A DNA stretch of 64,000 nt, from NCBI GenBank assembly GCA_025765595.1, contig JAIVFH010000034.1, positions 62,001 through 126,000 on the forward strand, written 5' to 3'. The translations under genes and the position numbers were made by a program. Under the pieces are notes generated by a model that searched no databases, was not told where the DNA came from, and was given only the letters and a program-made list of their open reading frames with translations. This document shows, piece after piece, positions 37,812 through 49,745 of the stretch. How positions within the stretch are numbered: position 1 is the first letter of the stretch; each line of letters starts with the position of its first letter. This stretch comes from Obelidium mucronatum. Taxonomy: Eukaryota > Chytridiomycota > Chytridiomycetes > Chytridiales > Chytriomycetaceae.

Positions 37812-38648
37812 ATGACCGTTTCCTACTCTGTTCTTGAACGAGTCCCTCAAGAGATTTGGGACCAAGTCCTTTGGTATCTGGACCCCAGATCGCAGTACCG
37901 ATATTGCATCGCAACTCCTTCTCTCCAATACATTGCTTGGGCAATCCGCAGTCTCAACTCCACAATTAATTATGATGGCTGGAAAACCGATTTGGATGTA
38001 ATCTGGCCAGACTGGAGAAGCGCTGATACTTCTTCAAGTGGATTGGATGAGACTGTGCGGCAGCAACTCATGTTGTTGAAGAGATTGGGGAACTTTCGAA
38101 TCGACATTAACGCTGTCAACTGTCAAGCGTCTGATATATCAAGAGTAAGCAATGTCCTTTCGAAAATGGGATTGCGAGTAGACACATTGAGTTTGGAAAG
38201 TGCCTCCTTCAAGATCTCAACTTGGCTGGACCAGCTCCAACCACTGGTGTTGCGTTTGCTTCTGGTGGAACCCGAATCACACAACAGCAATACCGCTATA
38301 TCATGGGACACGTTTGAATGGCTAGACTTGGGTGGGAGTATTGGTTTGAAGGGGCTACGCCGGTTGTATTTAGAGACAGATCTTGTGGAAACCCTTACAA
38401 TTCCGAAAGCAAGAGAGGTTTCGCAACACCATCCTCATCTGGAGGATATAGAGATTCATGGAATTTTGCACTGCGATACTTGTGCGCATAATTTGTTGGG
38501 TGATATTGCAACGACGACAACGTGTGTTGATGATTGGGATTTGGCTGGGTGGAAAGTTGAAGACTATCACTTGGAACGGTATGAGTCCGTCTTGTTTACA
38601 TTGTCTCGGAAAGAGGGTTGCGCTAAGGAACAAGAGGACGGGTCATGA
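37812..38648 (+). CDS. F-box-like protein
   Basis: Single exon, 278 residues. The N-terminal segment VLERVPQEIWDQVLWYLDPRSQYRYC has the F-box pattern (LPxEIWxxILxYLxP, then a basic/Cys residue), suggesting an SCF substrate receptor. The remainder has Leu-rich alpha/beta character (RVDTLSLES, LVLRLLLVEPES, GLRRLYLETD) reminiscent of degenerate LRRs. The gene follows ATG22 by 76 nt on the same strand, without shared function evident. Substrate unknown. Confidence 0.7.
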   Translation: MTVSYSVLERVPQEIWDQVLWYLDPRSQYRYCIATPSLQYIAWAIRSLNSTINYDGWKTDLDVIWPDWRSADTSSSGLDETVRQQLMLLKRLGNFRIDINAVNCQASDISRVSNVLSKMGLRVDTLSLESASFKISTWLDQLQPLVLRLLLVEPESHNSNTAISWDTFEWLDLGGSIGLKGLRRLYLETDLVETLTIPKAREVSQHHPHLEDIEIHGILHCDTCAHNLLGDIATTTTCVDDWDLAGWKVEDYHLERYESVLFTLSRKEGCAKEQEDGS

Positions 38649-39323
38649 ATAAAGAAAATAAAACTAAATAACAATAAAAATTGGAGACCCAAATCTCCAA
38701 CAAAGGGGCGGTTGATTCCCATCCACACAAAAATCGGCTCCAGTCAATCCTGCGTCTCTGTGTGGTTGAGAAAGAAATATTAGTTTGGCCGAGATCTCTT
38801 CCAATTATTATCCGCGGCAATAATAAAGTAACTGACAGTAAAAAAAAAAGGTTATGATTTTGATATTCCTTGTGAAGTTGATTTACCGTGAATTGGCATC
38901 AACACATTGAGTGGATACGAGTAGTCACTAGCCATTTGCATTTCTGGAATAATCATGAGCTTAGCCAACACAGTAATGGATGTGTTGCTACTGATAGATC
39001 AACAAAACCAATTGGGTCAGTGGTAACAGGCTTCAAGTTGTACACTAACAACTTTCCATCAGCTGTCACAACAGTTTCCCACTCCATATCTGGCAAGATA
39101 TGGAGCATGACATCCAGAAGACGAAGCATGATCTTTGGATCATAGTAGCACCACATGTCATGCAAGCGAACTTTGTTTGATAAGGGACCCATTCGAACCA
39201 CAGTTGAAGTATATGTAAAAGCATGGACTGACGGGGCAGGGGTTGCAGTTGCATTTGGGATAGTAGAGGGAGGGGGTTGTGGCTGAGCTGGGCAGGCGGG
39301 TGTCCGGAGTGATGGTTGATTGT
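38649..39323. other. AT-rich flank with a minus-strand coding remnant
   Basis: A minus-strand frame from about 39315 to 38953 reads a Pro-rich lead and then RMGPLSNKVRLHDMWCYYDPKIM and WETVVTADGKLLVYNLKP in two adjoining blocks. It has plausible protein composition but no in-frame ATG before the block and no recognised family. It may be an exon of a mobile-element gene that also includes 39324-39715. Confidence 0.3.
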
Positions 39324-39715
39324 TTAGTCATGGTATGCCTTGGTTCCTAGCAAGTTGAAGACTGCATCGTTGGCAGCATCAAACTCTTCAGTAGCAAACT
39401 CAGGATCGTCTGGGTCATAGCCCTGGTTGAGGAGATTGAGGCGGTGTGCTTGGCTCATTGTTGGAGCCCTGCCGCTTGAAGAGGAGGTGGAAGCCAAAGA
39501 AGAGGAGAGGCTCATTGGAGCCACGTCATCTGCAGGGTTGTAATCTGATGGGGGGCATGGGAGAGGAAGAGAGAGGAGTAATGGGATGAGGAGAGTGGAA
39601 AATTTGTTGGTGAAAAAAAAAGAAAGTTACAAGAAGTGACTCACCAATGTCGGTGATAAGTCTGTTCCAAATTTGTAGAATTGTAGAGTTCAAAGTTGCA
39701 GACGCAAAAGGAAAC
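39324..39715 (-). pseudogene. Spliced minus-strand coding remnant, family unknown
   Basis: Two exon-like blocks join well. 39715-39645 ends ...IWNRLITDI-G before a GTGAGT donor. After an acceptor at about 39545, YNPADDVAPMSLSSSLAS continues to the stop at 39324 (tail ...FNLLGTKAYHD). No start codon or 5' part could be found, and the segment sits in the transposon-rich island. Treated as a partial or broken gene. Confidence 0.3.
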
Positions 39716-40085
39716 CTGCAAACATAATGCAAATAATGGCCATCTGCAGCTCAGAATTTTATGAAGCGTGCAAGGGATTATGGTGGTGTTTTTTGATTTT
39801 TGTCTAGTGAGAAACATTTTTTTAAAAATAAAAAGCTGGTTAGAATAAGTTTTATTGTGACTAAACAAATATAAGTTCTACTGCAAATCAGGTATTTGTC
39901 CAATGATGCAATGGCGTTCGCGATTTCTGCATTTTTTGAAATCCAATTTGGAATTTTGTATTTGTTTGTTTGTTTGTTCGTTTGGGCATTCAATCCAATT
40001 TTCAGCACAAGCCAGCCACGCATTGGCATGCACGCACGCGTGTTAATTTCAAATATGGTGATGGAGTGTTTCTGAAAGGTCTAGG

Positions 40086-40109
40086 CTGTCACATGTGAAC
40101 ATGTGACAG
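40086..40109. repeat. Perfect 11-bp inverted repeat (CTGTCACATGT)
   Basis: CTGTCACATGT, 2-nt spacer, ACATGTGACAG, followed directly by another CACATGTGACAGG copy at 40111. It could be a hairpin, an E-box (CACATG) cluster or the end of a small mobile element. Confidence 0.7.
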
Positions 40110-40245
40110 GCACATGTGACAGGCCACATGCAAGTTTCAATTTCTGTAATTAAAAAGTATAAATGCCGCCTCCATATTCCCTCTTTCCTAACACAAGAAC
40201 AAAATGGCTAATGACCAGCCCCTTGAATGGTCAAGATAACTTCAG

Positions 40246-40641
40246 CTCATGGTTGACCAGGCCGCCCCCCTCCTTAATCTGTCAGCTGACTCTTTCCTGA
40301 GAAAGCGCCAAGTCTGGCGTGAGGCCTTCCAAGCCATCTTTGGTCTCTCGGTGGAGTCTTCTGTGGACCTCTGGCTTATTGTTGGACAAGCGGTCCTGCG
40401 TGATAATGTCACCAAGATCCATTTTCTGTGGTGCTTGAACTTTTTCAAGGAATACACACCGGAGCGGTCAGCTGCCAGAAGGTTCAAGACAAGCCCATCA
40501 AATTGCCGGGACAAAATCTGGAGAATGATGCGGGGCTTTGCTACCAGGTGGCAACTGCCATTGGAACCTCGAAAATTGTCCACGTGTCTGGTGGGGTGGC
40601 TGCAGGTGACTGGTCGGATCTCCTTCAATGCTACAACTTAA
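40246..40641 (+). pseudogene. Probable mobile-element coding remnant
   Basis: A long frame without a good ATG-to-stop structure. An ATG at 40204 opens a different frame and stops after 12 codons, while the adjoining frame runs LMVDQAAPLLNLSADSFL and later SVDLWLIVGQAVLRDNVTK. A TATAAA sits at about 40160. The composition is protein-like (aromatic and charged residues spaced normally). I read it as a frameshifted transposon gene, but no family motif is certain. Confidence 0.3.
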
Positions 40642-43479
40642 AAATTGAACTACTGCACAACTTACACTTCTCTCACATCAAAAGCCCTTCTTGGTGGAGG
40701 GATAATGTGGTATATCCAAGGTCCAACGGCATTTATCAAGGCATTTCTCTCTGGGTCGTTTTGATGACCAAGACGCTGAATGCATCCATTCTTTTCTTGA
40801 TTTGCTGAATCATGTCAAAGAGATGATGTTGTTGAGAGCAGAAACCCAAAAGAACATCTTGCTCATTGTCAGAAAGGTCGAGGAAAGTTTTTGTACTTGG
40901 CAAGAGTAGCAGTGTAGATTTTAGGGAGTGGGATATGGCTCCTTTCAACAACATCCTCTTGGCGGAATGGTTTTCACATCAAACTCACAGGAAGATAACA
41001 CAATATGGAACACAGAGTCGGTGCCAAATGGCATATGACAAGGTGCATCAGGGTGCAAGTTGAATGGTGGTAGTATGTGCAGTGTCAACGCCTTTGGCCT
41101 CTTCAACAGCCGCCAACGTAGTCTGGCTCATGATGCTGAGCTGGTTTACAGTGGCACATTCACTTGAGCAACTGCCGGCGTTGCTGATGTTAGACTTGGC
41201 GCTCAATAGCCACAGCGAAACCAATATAGATTTTGTTGGTTGAATTGGGCATGCAATGCGCTTCTGGATATTTTTAAAAAAAAGTTTAATAACATGCTCA
41301 CTGGAAGGAAGTACAACACATTAAAAAAAAAGTACCTGACAGCACGTTGTTCAATGTTTTTAAACGAGAGGAGGTTCTGCCGTAAATATGGAGAACAATT
41401 CCACATTAAAAAAATGGCAATTAAGTAGTGGCAAGGGATGGAGGTGGGGAGAGAGTTGACCCCAAAAAAAGACTGTTGAAAGAGGGCCACTATCAACAAC
41501 AAAACAGAGAAACAAAAATGAAGCAAAAAGAGAAATTAAAAGAAGGGGATGCTCAAAAGCAAGAGAAGGGTGGTAGATATTGTTGTCAGGATGCATGTCC
41601 AAAATTGAATTGATATAATTTCAGGGGTACAAAGAAAGACACTTCAGATTTCACCTCTTGCATAAACAAACAAACAAACAAATACAGAAAGAAATCTCAA
41701 GGACTTGTCAGCCAAAGGTCTTGGCAGACTTCTTTGATGTCAACCCTTTCTTGGATTTTGAGCAGACAGTTCCACAACCGCAACCCATCAGTGTCGCTGC
41801 TTTCTCCAGCCACAACCTTCCACCAAAGTTCCACCTTGCAATCTGGCCATTGTCCACCAACCCTGCTGCTACTTAAATCTTAGTTACTGGCATCCAATTA
41901 CAAACTTTCAAAGCTTGCCACAGGCACACTGAATTTTTCATTAATTTATGAGAATTTATTTATGAAGAAAAACTGATCAAGACGCATTATTGAAATCCAA
42001 AACTTCACACAAACAAAGATATGCATAGGCCCAAGCAGTTGGTCAAATGCTGAGCAAATAGCACATCTTTCCATAAAACTGTGGAAGACCAGGGCATTCT
42101 GGTGAGAACGTTATCTTCCCAACCTGTACTTGCCAAGTGTGACGAGTACCTTTCTGACCAGATGAAGACAACACTTGAACTTGCAAGTTTGTCTTCTTTC
42201 TACCTTGAAGCAATATAAGTCAGGGATTTCTTTGCTTCCCCTGGATCAAGTGTTGACAATTACTGTGTCAAGAGGCAAGATTCACAGCTAAATTAAAATA
42301 TCTAAGACTTTTCCACACAGCCGCTGTTGCTTCCCAAGTTTGCAGTTGCCTTGTTCAAGTCATCAAAAAAAACCTGCCTTGAGGAGAGCGGCTCTGCTTG
42401 TATGTTTTATTTTTTGTCTGGTTGTCACTTATTCTAATTTTCCAGCAGCGTGTTTGCAACTTGGTTCCTGGAAAGTGTCGCAAAAACTTCTGGACCAAAG
42501 TCAAAATAGAACTCGCTTGAGTGAACAGCAAAACAAAAGAGAGAGTGAGTTTTCTTAATTATGCCGTCTTATTGAACTAACCTGTCATCAGGTATTACCA
42601 GGCTTGCTAGAAGAAGAGAACTGAAGTATCCAGCAACCGCCGCCACTCAGCCCCAACAAGAAGAGGCCCTGGACAACAAAGATGAGGAAGATGATGAGGA
42701 CAATGCAGAAAACAATGAAGCATGAAACATGAATAATAAACAGTTTATTGTATTTTGTTTAATACCATTTTCCATTACTGAACAACCAAAGCCCTACCCC
42801 TAAATATCCCTTGTTCCGTCGCATATTTGACGTAGAATTCCATGGAAATTTTGAAACCGGGTTCGGTTGAAAATTCCATTGCCCCTCATTTCTGTTAAAA
42901 TTCCATCTGAGGTTTGGTCAAAATTTCTCTAGAAAATTGCGATCAATTTACAGTTGCAGAAATGATGGAATTGCGACATTTTTGTGTTAGGGATATAAAA
43001 ATATGTACAAGTGCAGAGAATGTTCATTTTTAAAATGTTGTTAAGTTGAAAATTCTCATAGTTTCAAAGTTTCTGAGGTTACGTTACTAAAGTCTGCATT
43101 GTGCTGCAGCGTAAATATATATTCTAAATAGCAGGGGCTAAGCCTTGCTGATGTTATAGGCTGGTGGGCCAATAGTTTTTTTTAGCTGTGGTTGGTGTTT
43201 TCGGCAACAAAACCTGTGGAGCTGCAAGTGCTGGACAACAGAACAAAGGGCCAAGAGTTAGTGTATAGATTAAACACAGACGTAGTTGAGGAGCTTGTTG
43301 AAGGGACATGAAAGTGTTTTTACTCTTGGTGTGACAAAGTGATGCTAACAACTTGGGGTTTGCTATTAGAATCATGCTGCTGCTCTATGTACTGGAGGAC
43401 GCCATGCCGCACATCTGCAAGTTTGCAGGAATAAGTGGTGGTTGACGGGTGTCACATGTCTTCAGTGCTTTGAGCTCAA
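40642..43479. other. Gene-poor AT-rich region
   Basis: Only short open frames (for example 41658-41876 plus, a Lys/Gln/Pro-rich 72-codon frame) without splice support. No tandem repeat, RNA gene or conserved domain could be recognised. Confidence 0.4.
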
Positions 43480-44520
43480 ATGGCATATCTTCAAAAAAAG
43501 AACTGTGCTGGGACTCAAGTGAGCCAAAAGTCATATTTGTTTGGTGCCATGTGTCAAACTTTCAGCGATGCACTTAATTTAAAAGGGATGATCAATGACC
43601 TGTCAAACTCAGAAAAGGCTATGTGTCAATGGATTTCATACATACTCACATCTCCAATTGAATTTGAGGTAGTGGCTTCAACTTAATTCTTGGTTTGGTA
43701 TGGCAATTGATGCAAGTTTTTGGAGACTGGAAATGGGTTTTGACAGGTATGGCATTTAACTGAAGGAATCTCGGGACTCAATGAAGCTAAAGAGTTTAAA
43801 GTAGACTTGGGAAGCAGCTATGAAGTGGACTATTCAGGATTTATTACATTGTTACGGTTATGCCGCATTATTCTGTTTTGACACAAGCTCAATGTCTTAA
43901 AAGGATGCTCTGATGTATTGTACAAGGAAATGTAACTTGTCGTACCATTGGCACTGTGACTCATTGCTCCTCATAATCACAAAGGTCTTGGTCCTGGTGA
44001 ACAGCGACATACTCCTTTAGCAGTTGCATTTGCCAGATCTTGTCAAAATAATCCAAAGAAATGGGCAGAGTGTGTTTCTAATGCTTGTCTTGCTACAAAT
44101 ATTCACACCAACTTTTGCATGTGAAATTGCATATTATCAGCAACCATTCATGCATCTTGATATAGTTCAAGAATTGTTTTCCATCATCAATTTTTGTGAC
44201 ACTTGGGCATGTGAAGAATCAGATGGAAGAGAATCAAAAGAAAGGCGCAGATTATTACAATGAAAACACAAGAAGCAGTTGCGGTCTGAACGCTTGAACG
44301 TCAGTGACGCAGTTCTTATCTTTGATTCAAATATGCATGACTATTTTTATTGCAAGCTCAAAGATGTCTGGTATGGTCTGTTAATTATTCATGATGCTTG
44401 CAAAGGAACGTATATCTTGAAGGAATTGGATGGAGGAAAGTGCAAGGCTCAAGCATCCTGTCTCTAATGATCATCTCAAGCTCTGGTATTCTCTTATGGA
44501 TTTTTCTACATCACTATTTT
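43480..44520 (+). pseudogene. Decayed LTR-retrotransposon polyprotein fragment (Ty3/gypsy-like)
   Basis: Several frames together resemble the 3' part of a retroelement integrase. The best piece is at 44279-44467: LNVSDAVLIFDSNMHDYFY, then KLKDVWYGLLIIHDACKGTY and LKELDGGKC. This matches the pattern of the integrase C-terminal segment in gypsy elements (GDLVL-Y, K-L, RW-GPY-I, KGTY-L-ELDG). Upstream blocks at 43980-44120 (NPKKWAECVSNACLA) lie in another frame. Stops and frameshifts interrupt it throughout, and no LTRs were identified. Old, inactive copy. Confidence 0.45.
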
Positions 44521-45828
44521 GACATGGGGTTGACGTTTTAGATTCATTGAATTCCCCTATTTTATCCAGTGCTATTATCAGCCTGTTCAAAGATCTCGAC
44601 TAATTCTCTGAGCTTATCTCACTTGATGACGTATCCAATGCTGTTTCTTTTTGGAATTTTTTCCATGTGGCTCAAGTCTTTCTCTTCTCTGTGTCAAGGG
44701 ACAACCCTGTTGAAAGAATGAAACAGAAGTTCAGTGTATAGTGAGACCATATCAGATGCTGAACGGATAATATAAAGCAATCAGTCGTGTGTATTTTGGG
44801 AGACATCTCTATTGTTGAAGCTGCAAGTTGCACACTGTTTCATCAATAGTAGGGAGCTCCACTGATGGTCAAATCGTGATCTCAAGTACTTTCTTTTTTG
44901 TACATTCTAAAAAATCATGTTATCCTTCAATATTTTTGATGTAGTGACAGCCAATTAAATACAAGGAAGAAAAAAAAGCAAGAAACAATGGCACCAACGC
45001 CTTCAAGAGTACAAACTGCTCCTAACCTCTACAAGGAGTTAATCAGAGAGCAACTCCAAAGTTGCAGCTAGAAAGAGCTTGAGTTGTGTCTGACAGAACC
45101 TTTAATCTTGCACACTTGGATAGAGGGCCTTTCTCTTCAGGTTTCAGATTAATCAACTACTCTATTACAACCTGAATCAACAGCTTTTAATAAATTGTTT
45201 CCTTAGGATGAACTCAATCAAGCTGAGCTTCTAGCTGACTCCGGTTGGGTGGTGGCGTCAGAAAAAAACCCGTTGTGGACTGCATTCTGGACCCCTTCAA
45301 ACTATAGTCAATGTAGAAAGGAGATGATTGCTGAACAGAGAAGCCAGAAACTCACGATACATAATCTGAAGCGCCAATATTCAAAATCTTTTGTTGACAA
45401 TAAAATGGAAGGGCGCTTTATGGCTTACTCCAATTCAACTACTTTGACAGTGAGATTTCAACACAAACTTCAAAAGTGTTATAGCAATTTTCTAATAATT
45501 TCAATTCAAATAGCAAATGGGAAATCAGTGTCTGTTGATACAAACGTTGACACTGCAAAGGACATCCTATTCTTTCAGCAGTTCGATAGAATGAAGGAAG
45601 CTGCAGTCACAAAGGGTAGAATGAAGGAAGCTGAAGTCACAATTAGGGTTTAAGGTTTATTTGCAACCAGGTGATTTCCTCTCCAAATTTCCAACGGCTT
45701 CTTTTGCTCCTTGGCCCCAGAGATTACTTTGTCCCTTTTCACAAAGCTGGTACATTAGACATCATCAGGAAAACTGCGGAATGCGATTTGTTGCAACGAA
45801 ATAAATCAAAATGCATCAAAATCTTTCA
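44521..45828. other. AT-rich region with an unassigned 134-codon frame and a short direct repeat
   Basis: A frame at 45249-45653 (plus) reads through WVVASEKNPLWTAFWTPS and ends with an internal duplication: AGAATGAAGGAAGCT and its following 10 nt occur at 45588 and again at 45618 (one mismatch, 30-nt period). No ATG-led gene or domain is evident; probably mobile-element debris. Confidence 0.3.
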
Positions 45829-46010
45829 AATGACTGAAATCATTTGGCCGGGATTTCACAATGCATTTCAAATATGCAAAATTTCTCAAATGATTTAAAA
45901 TATAGGGAAATGATTTCGCTCAATCTGAAATCATTTGTTGCATCACGAAATAATAGGTAATATTTGGTTTGTATTTTAAAATTATCGGTGTCAATTCCGA
46001 ATCATCTTAA
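45829..46010. repeat. Degenerate ATGCATTTCAAAT / AAATGATTT repeat patch
   Basis: Dense, imperfect reiteration of words such as GCATTTCAAATA, AAATGATTT and GAAATCATTT in both orientations. A second patch of the same word family lies at 49240-49465. Confidence 0.45.
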
Positions 46011-46111
46011 ATTGTTTCGAAATGGGCGAAAATCCACAGCAAATCCAAATTAAATCCGTAATAAATAACAGAGAATATATTTTAAGGCCGTGTTTATTTA
46101 AAAAAAAAAAA

Positions 46112-47330
46112 CTACTCTCTTCCACTATCCACATCACTCTCGCACTTTTGCTTTTCCACTGCGGTATTCTTGATTTTTGTCTCCAATTCAGAATAAAATC
46201 GTCTTGCTTTCGCTTCCATACGTTCTTTTGTTAATGGATTAGCCAGCATCTCCATGTATTCTGAATAAACCAAAGCAGACGAACAACTTTCATTGAAATT
46301 TCCTGTTCTTTGCAAGGCAATACGCTCCAAGAGGTGTCTCATCTGGCCAAGGATGAGTTAAGAGGGATTGGTTGCGATGAAAAACACAAGAATAAGCACT
46401 CACAATCACGGCTGTATTCCGGCCGTTTCGAAAGCTCCCGAAAGTTGCAGATTTTGCTGACGGAACTATCTCTTGTGATTTCTATTGCAACTTGGAGAAA
46501 CGCAGGATTGAGGAATTGAGACTGCAGTTTCAACCGGCCAGTATCCGACTGTTTCGAAATGAATAGGTACCTGATGGAATATATTGGCAATATTAGACAA
46601 ATTTAAGAGAACTTAACACACAACGTACCTGCTGTCTGATGTAATCAATTCGGCAGCAGCTGCAGATGCGGCGTCGGAGCCATCAGGAAGCTTGTACGGG
46701 TTGTTGGACTGGAAAATGATGCAGCGGCGAACAGAACATCACTTCGATACTTCTGTACCTTTTTTAGGTGCTGGCTGGCGTTGCGTGAGTGAAAATTCCA
46801 ATAAAGCACAAAACTCACATATTTAAAAAGAGCCAGTTTTTGAGACGAATACAAGACTTGGGTTTCAGGGACCGAGCGTCTGAGGAGCGTTTTAGATGAA
46901 TTTTGGGTTAGTAGTTGTACTTACATGGAGTTGGATGTCATCAGACCATCGGCAGCGGCAACTCTTCTGGAAGACTGCATGGAAGTCGAGGAAGTTGGCA
47001 GCATTGTGCAGCATGTTGCTGCGATTTCTGTGTTTTTTTCATGTGCGTGGTGAGCAAAGACCCAAATAAATAATGCAACTCACAAAGTCAAGTAGCCCGA
47101 ATTTTCGCGATGAATACAGGTCGAAGATCGCTGATTTGTGTCTGTTGATTGTCAGGTGGCAGGTGTTAGTCTAATGGAAGGTTTAAGGTAGGGTACTCAC
47201 TCAGACCATCAAACAAAGCGTACCATCAAACAAAGGGCCAGGAAGCGCTGGTGCCATGGATCTCATATTTTCGGTCAGAGTCTGGGAGGTGGTGGCGGCA
47301 TTGTCGGCCTGGTTGCATGTTGAGATTGCG
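46112..47330 (-). CDS. Possible multi-exon gene of unknown function
   Basis: Several minus-strand blocks are bounded by good splice signals. 47330-47215 ends ...ALPGPLFDG at a GTACGC donor. 47150-47092 ends at GTGAGT, and 47030-46925 ends at GTAAGT. The block ending at about 46627 reads SNNPYKLPDGSDAASAAAAE. 46577-46400 begins YLFISKQSDTGRLKLQSQF, and 46342-46112 reads MRHLLERIALQRTGNFNESC to a stop. The final junction does not keep frame with the best sites, so the model is incomplete or the gene is damaged. No family recognised; it lies in the mobile-element island. Confidence 0.3.
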
Positions 47331-47460
47331 TGCCTCTTCGGAACAAATTAACAATGAAAAAAACATCTCATTTTTATAAACACGTGCAAAAATGGACACG
47401 TGATCTTTGTGTCTAAACGTTTTGTACCAATAAAATCACTATGTTCAGTAATGTGAGAAC

Positions 47461-47537
47461 CGACGCTCCCGGGAGGAGTCCTCGCGGGAGCGTCGGCGGC
47501 CTGCACTGAACGGCAGTCCAAACTTTATTTCTCTTTG

Positions 47538-47578
<41 letters not shown>
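47461..47578. repeat. GC hairpin (CGACGCTCCCG stem) followed by a T39 tract
   Basis: CGACGCTCCCG at 47461-47471 pairs with CGGGAGCGTCG at 47485-47495 (11-bp stem). 44 nt later comes a run of 39 T (47540-47578). On the minus strand this is a poly-A tract followed by a hairpin, the look of a retroposed or Pol III-derived unit, though no target duplication was found. Confidence 0.55.
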
Positions 47579-47579
<1 letters not shown>

Positions 47580-48131
47580 GAATGTTGTTGGTTTGCGGGA
47601 ACATATGGGTTGCCGCGACAGATAAAGTTTGGGTTGCCGTTGAGTGCAGGACGGCGGAATAGGGTGGATGAGGGTGGGTCGCTCGAACGAGCTCCGTGGT
47701 TTGGAAAAGGGAAAAGTGTCCTAAATTGGACACCATCCGGCTTGACAAGGCTCGCCTGGTGGGATCTCTCAATATATCGATCCCACACAGCTAACCCTTG
47801 AACGCGTATTATACACGTATTGAAGAAGAAATATTTATTCCAATTGATGAGCAATCCCAAAAGACACATGAACCCTGACCGTCCACCCCTACACAAGTCA
47901 AAATTCCCAAGGCACAATTCGAAACCTGGGTATATCCTGGTAGTCCAGTTATTCTTCTTATTTACTTAATTTAAAAGTTATTTTATCTTTACTTCATTTT
48001 GAGTTGAGAACCCAGGTTGCAGTCAACCTGATAACACCTACGGTCACTTCAAGTTCGACTCCTGTTTCAGTATTGGAAATTCCGGGAGCTCTGCTTGGAG
48101 AAGAAGGGATTCTTTCCCAGTGTACTGTTGT

Positions 48132-48510
48132 TAGTATGCTCTTTTTAAGGTGAGAACAGCGTTTCCCCACATCTTTGGGGGTCGGGGCCAGGATTTCCCC
48201 GCACCCCCGGGGCAACCCCAGCAACCCCCGGGGCTGTGGCTTACCTCTGGAGTTGTGCGGGTTTTGGCCAAACTGAGCCAAACTGCTGTCCGAAACCATG
48301 TAAGCGGCGAAAATTCCACTAAATTGCCAGCTAAATTGGCTTTTAATAGATGTTTTCTCTTCCCTTGGGGGTGTGCTGGGGTTCGGGGCAGGGTTTGGGG
48401 GTGTGCAGGGTTTGCGGGGCAGGGTTTGAGCTGACCCTGCCCCGAACCCCAGCACATCGGGGCAGGGGTGGCCGGTGACCCCCGCCCCGTTCTCGCCTTA
48501 GCTCTTTTCA
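48132..48510. mobile_element. Candidate GC-rich MITE-like element
   Basis: A GC-rich island in AT-rich DNA. Its ends are imperfect inverted repeats: AAGGTGAGAACAG at about 48147 versus AAGGCGAGAACGG read from the right end at about 48500. Inside, GTGCTGGGGTTCGGGGCAGG (from about 48374) pairs with its reverse complement at 48436-48456 to form a long hairpin. CCCCGGGG palindromes occur at about 48208-48235. No coding content is credible. No target-site duplication was confirmed. Confidence 0.4.
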
Positions 48511-48998
48511 ATTTCCAGCTTAAAGCACCTCTGCGTAGTGTAATGACAAAAGCACCCCAATGCAACTACAAAAGCATCCCCACAGGATGGAACAAGAGCA
48601 AACCAACACGTAGAAAATCAAATCACTCGTTAGTAAAAAATGATAGACTTTCTTGCTGCAATCGACAAGAGAGAGCTGGGAATCAAAGTCCGTAACCTCG
48701 AATCGACGTTTTCCAGTCTCTTTTGGGTGTAAAATGGGGGAGTGGGAGAGCCAATGGTGACACTGCAAGCGCAAGAACCACCCTCCAAATGTTTATTGAG
48801 TGAGGAGACAGGATGTACAACTCGAAATTTTAAAGAAAATAATCATAGCGCAAGGCAATCCGGTTGCGGGAGGGGCGGGTGTTGATTTTGCAAAAACAGT
48901 GTTAGTGTGTGCAGCAGGCTATCAACCACCACCCTTACCTGAAGCCAACGGTGAGTTAATGATAGGTTGGTGATGGTAAGGGACCGACAAAGCCCTAG

Positions 48999-49202
48999 GT
49001 AGTCCCTTAGAGTCCCTGGGATCAATCCCTAGCTTTACCTTATGTGCCTGGGATCAATCCCTAGGAAGTCCCTGAGAGTCCCTGGGATCAACCCCTAGGT
49101 TAGCCTTATGTGCCTGGGATCGAATCCTAGGAAGCCCCTTAGAGTCCCTGGGATCGACCCCTAGCTTTTTGCCTTATGTGCCTGGGATCAATCCCTAGGA
49201 GG
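48999..49202. repeat. Tandem repeat of CCTGGGATC-AATCCCTAG units
   Basis: Six copies of a CCTGGGATCRAYYCCTAG core, alternately followed by GAAGTCCCT-AGAGT and CTTTACCTTATGTG linkers, so a composite period of about 65 nt repeated three times. The core is close to a palindrome (CCTAGGG-TT-ATCCCAGG). Confidence 0.8.
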
Positions 49203-49239
49203 TCAACTCCTTGCAGAAATTCAGTTTCACATAGTATGT

Positions 49240-49465
49240 CCAGAAATCTCAACTCATCTAAATCATCTCAAATTCATCAAAATATCTGTGAGTATTTGAA
49301 ATGCATCTTTCTGTCTCTGAAATAGAAGCAATTATTCCTTATATTTAAAATGCATCTAATTGCATCTAAAATGCAAGGAAATCATTTCTTTTATTTGAAA
49401 TGCATCACGTTGCATTTGAGATCCCTGAAATACAACAAACGCATCAAAATTCATTTCGGCAAAAC
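49240..49465. repeat. Degenerate ATGCATC / AAATGCAT repeat patch left of the transposon
   Basis: Imperfect reiteration of GAAATGCATC, AAAATGCATCTAA and similar words. It belongs to the same word family as 45829-46010 and ends about 20 nt before the left terminal inverted repeat of the 49482-51967 element. Confidence 0.45.
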
Positions 49466-49481
49466 CCCCTGTTTCCTGATG

Positions 49482-49499
49482 ATGTGCCGGAATTTAGCA
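49482..49499 (+). repeat. Left terminal inverted repeat
   Basis: ATGTGCCGGAATTTAGCA; the partner is at 51950-51967. Confidence 0.75.
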
Positions 49500-49745
49500 A
49501 ATATCGATAAACATCGTTTTAATGCGATCGGTCATCGATGTTTAGAGCAACACCGTAATAATCGATATCCTGTGGTTTATTTATCGATAAATAAAGAATT
49601 TTATTGTCAATTTCAATAATCTCTTTATTTTGCGATACTGTCACAATAAAATATCATTGAATATCGCTATCACACGAAAGCTAAAAAAAACACCAACACT
49701 GCATCCAAAACACATCCGACCAAACTTTACAGGTAATTTTACCCC

